DNA from: Chitinophagaceae bacterium UBA2789
GTDB taxonomy: Bacteria; Bacteroidota; Bacteroidia; Chitinophagales; Chitinophagaceae
Direction: 5' to 3'
Assembly (NCBI GenBank): GCA_002352145.1
Contig: DEHX01000143.1
Span: 10,344-22,487 of the forward strand
DNA: 12,144 nt
Part shown: positions 6,447 to 12,144 of the stretch, piece by piece
How positions within the stretch are numbered: position 1 is the stretch's first letter
How the letters are laid out: every line of letters begins with the position of its first letter
The notes under the pieces: model-generated
Told to the model about the DNA's origin: nothing
Databases searched by the model: none
What the model saw: only the letters and a program-made list of their open reading frames with translations
Translations under genes and position numbers: made by a program

Positions 6447-7445
6447 ATGGCAACAGGAACAGATGATGCAGGGACTATGAAAAGTGAAAAATACGCTGTT
6501 GTATTTGACACTAACAGTTACCGGAATTTAATTCGGGACACTTCTATTGGAGATATCGAAGCTACTATTGCTCAAATCAAAGAAAAAGAAGTCCGAAAGG
6601 ATATTATGGCGAAAGCCACCCCCGCGGTTGCTTCGGAAATGCTTGCTAATTTGGCAGGACCAGGTAAAAGTCCTCATTATGATGATTGCTTGAAAGGATT
6701 AATAGCAATGGCGAATCATTGCTGTGAAGAGGCTGAGAATACAATGCACATTATACCCCTCCCTTATTTACATCTCACGATCAATTTTTTTGAGACTTCA
6801 CACGCTTACGCAGAATTGATTACAAAAAATATGGCGGGCGTAATTGGGGATTTTAAAATTGATTATTTGAAAGCGGTTGAAGGGCATCTTTTGAAGCAAA
6901 CGTTTACTAAATTAAAAGACTATATCGATGGAGAAGAGCCAAGATGGATTAGAGAAGTGGAAAGTTTTATTGAATTAGCACGCCACGAAGCACTCAAACC
7001 GAACCCATCAATTAACGGAAAAGACCTGCGTGACAAAATGTTGGAGTTTATCGATAGCGGGCTTTTTGTGCCAAGAATATCGATGGCCATCATGTTCTCC
7101 CTTGCAAGTTCTTTACAAATTAAAATGACTGGACATGAACATGCTACCAAAGGATGGATATTGCCTCAGATGTTTCCGCTTTCGGTTGCATTTTACCAAT
7201 GGATTTGCCGGCGAATCGTAATTGACAGTATCGATTTGCGGAACAAAAGATCTCAGGAAACGAGATGGAACTGGAGATGGGATTATGAAGTATCATTCTT
7301 GATGAATGATCACTTGCTAAACGGCAGGATTGTATTATTAGTCACATCGGATAAGGACATGACCAGGATGTTACAGAAGTATGGGTATGGTGGAAGGGTG
7401 ATGGATATTGATAAATATTTAGAGTTCCTGGATATTAGCGTTTGA
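6447..7445 (+). CDS. Large PIN-like nuclease domain protein
   Basis: No named gene is recognised, but the acidic layout fits the PIN fold. A first beta strand ends in AVVFDTN (D21), followed by an acid in ATPAVASEML (E64), then D279 in RWDYEVSFLM, and a last strand LLVTSDKDM with D302 and D304. PIN proteins are metal-dependent ribonucleases, as in VapC toxins. At 332 residues it is far longer than VapC (about 130); the extra 200 residues lie between the second and third acidic sites and look mostly helical. The ATG at 6447 is used; ATG 6477, directly before the first PIN strand, is also plausible. No VapB-like partner is adjacent. It converges on the AbiV-like gene with a 13-base gap. A role in phage defence or toxicity is inferred from its neighbours. 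Confidence 0.6.
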   Translation: MATGTDDAGTMKSEKYAVVFDTNSYRNLIRDTSIGDIEATIAQIKEKEVRKDIMAKATPAVASEMLANLAGPGKSPHYDDCLKGLIAMANHCCEEAENTMHIIPLPYLHLTINFFETSHAYAELITKNMAGVIGDFKIDYLKAVEGHLLKQTFTKLKDYIDGEEPRWIREVESFIELARHEALKPNPSINGKDLRDKMLEFIDSGLFVPRISMAIMFSLASSLQIKMTGHEHATKGWILPQMFPLSVAFYQWICRRIVIDSIDLRNKRSQETRWNWRWDYEVSFLMNDHLLNGRIVLLVTSDKDMTRMLQKYGYGGRVMDIDKYLEFLDISV

Positions 7446-7458
7446 TTCGTGTTTCTTG

Positions 7459-9030
7459 CTATTCTTTAACATTATTTTCTGAAGGAGGCACATCATCCAT
7501 GTTGCCTACTAGTCTTAATCCAGGTTTATTCAGTTCAGCTCTGACAGCGACAGTCAGAATGTAAATGTCGCAGTATATCTTAATAGCTAAAACTTCCGTC
7601 ATTGTTATTGAATGATGCGATACTTTTTTAGCTTCAACATCCAATGCAAGTTTAATAACCCGGTCATACTCTGTCCGTCCTTTTATCATTCCTTGAATTT
7701 GAAAATACCCGACTTCGAAAACCTGTTCCTTATCGGTGATTTTTTCGTGTTTGAAAAGTAGTGCTCGGAAAACATTAAAAAAAATTCTGAATGCATCGAA
7801 ATCCAGTCTCAGGTGAATATCGGTTCTGCAGAGCATTGAAAGCGCCGTCATGTATTCATTGACTTCGTGCTGATCTAGTTTCAAATGAACACTCAGAAAA
7901 TAATTATGAACAATAAACGCCATGTGCATTTCCTGCTCTTTCAAAACCATTCCCTTACTTTGCCAATCTACTTTGATTTGCTCCGGTACCGATAATTTGA
8001 GACGTTGTTTTGATTCCAGATCAATAATTGAGTCATAAAATACGTCTGTATCGATGGGTACATGCCAATAGAATATTCCACGGGTGGCAATGCTTAAGGC
8101 AGCTGCGATGGCTTTGGAAATATACCAGGCCTGTGGCCAGAGAACGTGAACAGTAATGACGGAAGGCAAAATCAGCTTTACCTTGAGCGTATGTTTATCT
8201 TTACCTGTTGCAAATGAGAACGGCCGGGGATGTTTATTAAAGTCATTGATTTCCTTTTTACGTATTGAATGTGAAGGTGTGATCAGTGTAAAATTAATCT
8301 CCCACTTTTCAATAAAAGTTTCAAAGTCCTCAGGAACTGGTTTGTTGATCTCCATCTCTGCCAGTTCGCTGAGCTTTGCAGTTTGTTTTTCTTCTTCCTC
8401 CTTGATCCATTGCATCCAGTGACGGAAATCGCCGAGTTCAATCAGTTTGTTCTGTGCAATTTCTGAAAAAATATAGTTCTCCTTCCCTTTGGTATTTGTA
8501 AAGTTGAAAAACCAATCTCGAAGAGGATCTGGTGCTTCGGCTTCCTCTTCGTTTACTTCTCCTTCCACTGTTGCCAGATCATACCGGCTTTGCGAGAAAG
8601 ATAGAATATGCTCAAGTAGTTCATCGGGTACTTTTTCGGCGGAAGGTATTTGATCGCTCAGATCTCCGTAGAGAAATAACAGACGCAGCTCATGCAGTTG
8701 TCGAGCCATGAACTGATTTTCGTTCCATTGATCTTTAGTAATTACGTCTTTGCCAATGGACGGTCCCCAGATGGCGAAAAATAGTTTTTTGATATGGTCG
8801 TCTAAAGCCACATTCATGCTTTCCCTATCCCAGTTCTCAACCTGATTTAATTTCATCCATGCCATAAAGATCTTTCCGACCTCTTCAAGAGCTAGAATAC
8901 AGAGATGAAAACTCAGGTGGTTTAAATTCTTTCCGGCTAATTCACGGGCGCCTTTAAGATTATCCTCTGCATTTTTTATGCATAGGCCCCTGAAGGAATT
9001 GAATTTGCTATATTTTTCTTTATTACTCAT
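7459..9030 (-). CDS. AbiV-like (HEPN) abortive-infection family protein with long C-terminal extension
   Basis: The first 90 residues match the AbiV pattern: a helix with CIKNAEDNLKGARELAGKN, then FHLCILALEEVGKIFMAW (E49, E50, K53), then DDHIKKLFF (H79, K81, K82). AbiV of Lactococcus blocks phage development, and the family belongs to the HEPN group of helical proteins, many of which are RNases. Known AbiV is about 200 residues, whereas this protein has 523. The rest contains an acidic stretch (about 155-165), a Lys/Glu-rich helix (about 210-230) and an unrecognised C-terminal region from about 250. The ATG at 9030 is chosen over a TTG at 9036. It lies 26 bases after the nuclease-like gene and is last in the leftward cluster. 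It is probably a defence effector; no catalytic R-x4-6-H motif is obvious in the AbiV part. Confidence 0.6.
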   Translation of the reverse strand: MSNKEKYSKFNSFRGLCIKNAEDNLKGARELAGKNLNHLSFHLCILALEEVGKIFMAWMKLNQVENWDRESMNVALDDHIKKLFFAIWGPSIGKDVITKDQWNENQFMARQLHELRLLFLYGDLSDQIPSAEKVPDELLEHILSFSQSRYDLATVEGEVNEEEAEAPDPLRDWFFNFTNTKGKENYIFSEIAQNKLIELGDFRHWMQWIKEEEEKQTAKLSELAEMEINKPVPEDFETFIEKWEINFTLITPSHSIRKKEINDFNKHPRPFSFATGKDKHTLKVKLILPSVITVHVLWPQAWYISKAIAAALSIATRGIFYWHVPIDTDVFYDSIIDLESKQRLKLSVPEQIKVDWQSKGMVLKEQEMHMAFIVHNYFLSVHLKLDQHEVNEYMTALSMLCRTDIHLRLDFDAFRIFFNVFRALLFKHEKITDKEQVFEVGYFQIQGMIKGRTEYDRVIKLALDVEAKKVSHHSITMTEVLAIKIYCDIYILTVAVRAELNKPGLRLVGNMDDVPPSENNVKE

Positions 9031-9056
9031 GCACAAAAGACAGTTTTAGGAAATCT

Positions 9057-10574
9057 TCATGGCAGTTTTTTTATCCATATTTCAAGATTCGTAAAATTGA
9101 TGATGGCAGTATTTCTTGTAATTACGGGATACCTGGATATAACAAAATGTTTGATATCCGCTATACCGGTTTTATCGATGATCAGTTTTTCTCTTCCCAC
9201 TTCCTTTTCCAAGGCTTTAACATAGTAGTTGCATAGCCTTGAATTAAGACGCCCCATTTTTTTATAGTCCAGATCAACCCTGGTAATATCAATGAAATTG
9301 TTCTTGCACTGGAAATTGTAAACCCTGCCATTCTTTATGGTGATCAGGTCAAACTCCTTATGATTTATTCTTGTGATGCCGGTTATGGTAAATCCATGGA
9401 CTGCAAGAATAGCTGAAACCTTGTCTTCAAAAACAAATCCTGAATTGATTTGAAATGACCTGTTTTTTACCTGCGTCTGCGACAGGGTTCGATACACAAA
9501 TCTTGTTAGGTAAACAACGGTAGAGAAAAAACGGTTATGAACTCTTTGAAAAGGTGCGAAACTATTTAATGCTTTAAAATAATTGTCAGTCGGGTCAGTA
9601 AGTTTCAGGGAAGGGTATTTTTGGGCTATAGGAATGAACTGTTCCTCATCGATGATAATGTTGAAATCATCTTTCAGGTAGACAGCAATATCACCGAAAA
9701 GGGAATTCAGCTCTTTAAACTCTGTATTCTGAGCGATATCATACTTTTTAAAAGCACCCTCAAATAGAGCCATCGCATTTGCCACCTCACTGAAAGAAAA
9801 GACCTTCTTTTCGGCTTTTGGCAGCATCGGTTTATTTTCCACTAATTCCGACCGAAGTTCCATCTGATCCATTAATGAAAGCCGCTCAGGTTCCATGAAA
9901 AAGCCTTCCAGATGCTTGTAATCAAAATTTCCGGTTGCTACCTCGCCGTCAGAAGTCATTTCAAAATCAGGAAGGCATTGATTTAAGAGTAAGTTGTAAT
10001 AGGAAGTAGTGATTCCAATCAGACAACTATCCAGTGTATATTGAAGGAAATTTAAGGTATCTAAATAACGAACCACTTTTTTCCCTTTTGCAAGCTGCGG
10101 AATCAGTGTCAGCGTTGTAACAAAGTATGCCCTGCGTGACTGGAAAAAGCTGATGCTATCCGAAGTGGACGAAAGATTTAGCGGAAGACCCATTTTCTGA
10201 TAGATGCCTTGCTTTTGGTAGGTTGCATTAATGGCGTAGCTCATCATGGCGATCTGCTGAAATCTCGCCGAAACATTGTTTTCAAATCTTTTTTCTAACA
10301 TGTCCAACACTTCTTTGAATAGTTTTAAGTTCTGGCCATTGAGAAAGTCAAATTTTAATCTAAGGAATTTATCAGCCTCCTCAGCATTTTTCAGTTCCCC
10401 CGGAATATTGATCAGTTCATCTATTGTTCTGATGATGGTTCGCCAGTTGCTATATAATTCAATCATCTCGTACTCAGCTATCGCTTTTACATACATATTG
10501 AGATGATAGGTGATAGCCTGATTGAACAGTGTATCAACCGCCTCTCCTGATATTTTTCCTACTGGTAATTTCAT
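9057..10574 (-). CDS. Uncharacterised protein with C-terminal PD-(D/E)XK nuclease-like domain
   Basis: This 505-residue protein is not a named family to me. Residues 1-370 appear mainly helical, with no recognisable motif. The C-terminal part resembles a restriction-endonuclease-like fold: GFVFEDKVSAILAVHGF (E383), then HKEFDLITIKNGRVYNFQCKN, giving D409 and Q422-C-K424, the E / D / QxK arrangement seen in several PD-(D/E)XK nucleases that cut DNA with a metal ion. The Gln-x-Lys variant replaces the commoner Glu-x-Lys. The gene starts 54 bases after hipA and ends 26 bases before the AbiV-like gene, so all are likely co-transcribed. A large helical N-terminus could sense or bind partners while the C-terminus cleaves. 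Substrate and trigger are unknown. Confidence 0.55.
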   Translation of the reverse strand: MKLPVGKISGEAVDTLFNQAITYHLNMYVKAIAEYEMIELYSNWRTIIRTIDELINIPGELKNAEEADKFLRLKFDFLNGQNLKLFKEVLDMLEKRFENNVSARFQQIAMMSYAINATYQKQGIYQKMGLPLNLSSTSDSISFFQSRRAYFVTTLTLIPQLAKGKKVVRYLDTLNFLQYTLDSCLIGITTSYYNLLLNQCLPDFEMTSDGEVATGNFDYKHLEGFFMEPERLSLMDQMELRSELVENKPMLPKAEKKVFSFSEVANAMALFEGAFKKYDIAQNTEFKELNSLFGDIAVYLKDDFNIIIDEEQFIPIAQKYPSLKLTDPTDNYFKALNSFAPFQRVHNRFFSTVVYLTRFVYRTLSQTQVKNRSFQINSGFVFEDKVSAILAVHGFTITGITRINHKEFDLITIKNGRVYNFQCKNNFIDITRVDLDYKKMGRLNSRLCNYYVKALEKEVGREKLIIDKTGIADIKHFVISRYPVITRNTAIINFTNLEIWIKKLP

Positions 10575-10628
10575 AACATTTTTGAACTGTATCTCTGGTT
10601 TGCCCTGGAGAGGGTTATCCCAAAAGTT

Positions 10629-11921
10629 TTATAATAGCAACAATGTCTTTTCAATTGCTTCTTTCAGATCTTTTTTCACCTTTGTTTGCTCCGCAAAATC
10701 TATCCACTTGCTTACTACGCCATTTATCTCGTTGATAATCGACTCTGCTTTTTTAATATTCATATTCTTTGCGACTTCCATCAGATCATCCCGTGAAATG
10801 CCTTGCCTCTTCCCGTTAATGCTTAGCGAATGCTGGCTTACCCAGACACTTCCGGGTCGGTAAGCATGACAAACATCAAAGGCTGGTGCCAGTTGCCACT
10901 TTCCTGTTTTATCCATAAGAAAAGAAAAATTCTTAGTGTGGTCGTCGCAGTTGCGGGCCATCACGTTAAAGACCATTCTTCTGTATAACTGCTCTGCATC
11001 GGTATAAGGCAAAAGCATCGACCGCATCGTTTCAAATAACTGCTCATAACTAAATACTGTTATCTCATTAAAATCGTAATGAGCAATTGCACAAAAACTT
11101 TGAACATGCAGTTTTCCTTTGCCATGCTCCCGGTCAAAGCGTTTGGTCATAAAATGTGCGCGGTCATTTTCTTCCAGCAACCGGCACTCCATCATTTCTA
11201 TGCCTGCCCGCCGGGCCATGAGATAATATGCCATTTCCACCCGGCCATACCCATACGATGGACCTAATTCCAGATCTGTTACCCCATCGAATTTTATTAG
11301 CCAATGCGTGAATCCTTTTGGTGCATCTGCTTGGCCAGACCGGATTTCTTTGGTATCAGGGTTGAATGCTATTACAGCTTTCGCACGGGCTCCACCGGCA
11401 GATGATCCAATTTTTAAAATATCAATTAGCGCTTTTTCTTCATCGGCAGAAAGGTTAGTATTAAAGTTCTGCCTGCCAGAAAGTATTTGTTGGGCGATGT
11501 CAATCAGGCTGTCCAGTTCTATTTTTGTTGATCCACCTGTTATTTTAGGCTCCACTGGTTCAAATTCCAGAGCTCCCATACCTCGTTTTCCTATAAAGCA
11601 GAGTAGTTCGACAGGATTGAGACTGTTGGTAGGCCGGCCATTTTTAGAGAGCCATGTATTGATAAGTGTACTACCATATTTATCTGGGAGCACATCTGCC
11701 AGCAAGCCCGGCAATCCTTTAAAGGTGCTGGTATTTCTTAATTCAGGAAATGAAAATATTTTTTTTTCAGCCCCTTCAATGGGCATTTTTAGTGGTGATA
11801 AATCAAATTTGTTTGTCAGAAAAGAGGGCTCATATTCAAAAGAGGCAATCTCTGTACTAACATCCCAGGCAATAGCCCCAACACGTTTATTCCAAATATT
11901 TACAAATGCTGTTGTAATCAT
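10629..11921 (-). CDS. hipA: HipA-family serine/threonine kinase toxin
   Basis: The 430-residue protein has the two HipA parts: an N-terminal 'couple' domain (about 4-120; note GLPGLLADVLPDKYG and GKRGMGALEFEP) and a C-terminal kinase-like domain. Kinase features are GSSAGGARAK (172-181, with S174 at the position of the autophosphorylated Ser150 of E. coli HipA), WLIKFD (207-212), the catalytic loop NCDDHTKN (D326, N331) and APAFDV with the metal-binding D349. E. coli HipA phosphorylates glutamyl-tRNA synthetase and causes growth arrest; the target of this one is unknown. The ATG at 11921 is used, not the TTG six bases upstream, because it overlaps the antitoxin stop as TAATG. All key residues are present, so it should be active. 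Confidence 0.9.
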   Translation of the reverse strand: MITTAFVNIWNKRVGAIAWDVSTEIASFEYEPSFLTNKFDLSPLKMPIEGAEKKIFSFPELRNTSTFKGLPGLLADVLPDKYGSTLINTWLSKNGRPTNSLNPVELLCFIGKRGMGALEFEPVEPKITGGSTKIELDSLIDIAQQILSGRQNFNTNLSADEEKALIDILKIGSSAGGARAKAVIAFNPDTKEIRSGQADAPKGFTHWLIKFDGVTDLELGPSYGYGRVEMAYYLMARRAGIEMMECRLLEENDRAHFMTKRFDREHGKGKLHVQSFCAIAHYDFNEITVFSYEQLFETMRSMLLPYTDAEQLYRRMVFNVMARNCDDHTKNFSFLMDKTGKWQLAPAFDVCHAYRPGSVWVSQHSLSINGKRQGISRDDLMEVAKNMNIKKAESIINEINGVVSKWIDFAEQTKVKKDLKEAIEKTLLLL

Positions 11922-12144
11922 TACCAATCGCTTTTAGGGTTTTCAATTCTCGTATTTTTTTTGCTTGTCGCTCTTCGCCGCTTCGCCTGTTCCAGTTTAG
12001 CAAGTTTCAATGGACTGATTTGCTGTTGCGCCTGGAAGCTCTGCAGCAGGTGTAATTGTTCAAGCGACCGAAGTATCCGGACAAATGTGTGTAGTGTGCC
12101 GCCTGCACCTTTTTCTATTTGCACCAGTGTGGTACGATTGATAT
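11921..12144 (-). CDS. hipB: HipB-like Xre-family antitoxin, C-terminal part (cut by window end)
   Basis: Seventy-three residues are visible; the start lies beyond the window. The first visible residues, INRTTLVQIEKGAGGTL, continue through FVRILRSLEQLHLL and match the recognition helix and following helices of an Xre/Cro-type helix-turn-helix. After this comes SPLKLAKLEQAKRRRATSKK, a basic tail of the kind common in Bacteroidota HipB-like proteins. Such proteins neutralise HipA and repress their own operon. The stop codon overlaps the hipA start by one base (TAATG), indicating translational coupling with antitoxin made first. The GTG at 12124 is an internal codon within the helix-turn-helix, not a real start. 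Confidence 0.8.
   Translation of the reverse strand, partial: INRTTLVQIEKGAGGTLHTFVRILRSLEQLHLLQSFQAQQQISPLKLAKLEQAKRRRATSKKNTRIENPKSDW

Noticed and set aside
6248..6511. Open frame of 87 residues on the - strand over the repeat region
   Set aside because: It overlaps the start of the PIN-like gene, runs through the repeats, and its translation resembles no protein.
10575..10628. Possible hairpin between hipA and the nuclease-like gene (CCCT/AGGG)
   Set aside because: The stem is only four base pairs and no T-run follows, so it does not qualify as a terminator.
11308..11937. Open frame of 209 residues on the + strand
   Set aside because: It lies wholly opposite hipA, which has all conserved kinase motifs; the frame has no recognisable domain.

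Overview
The window looks like a piece of a Bacteroidota chromosome, most likely a Chitinophagaceae-type bacterium. Three things point that way. The gene order ECF sigma factor - crtI - crtB - idi - crtZ is typical of carotenoid loci in that group. Ribosome-binding sites are mostly weak or absent. Two promoter-like sites fit the Bacteroidota form (TTTG, about 19 bases, TAnnTTTG). This assignment is an inference from protein flavour and promoters; no rRNA or other taxonomic marker is present.

Bases 1-5658 hold a nearly complete carotenoid locus. The end of an ECF sigma factor is followed closely on the + strand by phytoene desaturase (crtI), phytoene synthase (crtB), isopentenyl-diphosphate isomerase (idi) and beta-carotene hydroxylase (crtZ), with gaps of 1 to 16 bases. 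A gene on the opposite strand, encoding an SGNH-hydrolase-like protein with Cys at the usual nucleophilic Ser position, then interrupts the run. Lycopene cyclase (crtY) follows on the + strand from its own promoter. Together these enzymes would supply IPP/DMAPP balance, condense GGPP to phytoene, desaturate to lycopene, cyclise to beta-carotene and hydroxylate to zeaxanthin. A GGPP synthase is not seen here. A small four-helix membrane protein of unknown role abuts crtY tail to tail.

Bases 6103-6446 are non-coding and structured. They contain a leftward intrinsic terminator with no leftward gene feeding it, a perfect 15-bp GC-rich inverted repeat, two copies of a 16-base direct repeat, a two-unit 12-base tandem repeat and a 7-3-7 palindrome. 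This looks like the junction between the housekeeping/pigment region and an accessory island.

Bases 6447-12144 look like a defence or toxin-antitoxin island. A large PIN-like nuclease protein (+ strand) meets, tail to tail, a leftward cluster: a HipB-like antitoxin (cut by the window edge), a HipA-like kinase toxin, an uncharacterised 505-residue protein with a C-terminal PD-(D/E)XK nuclease-like domain, and a 523-residue protein with an N-terminal AbiV-like (HEPN) domain. Close spacing (1-base overlap, then 54 and 26 bases) suggests one operon. The combination of HipBA kinase, DNase-like and HEPN/AbiV-like parts is the best candidate for an undescribed system in this window.
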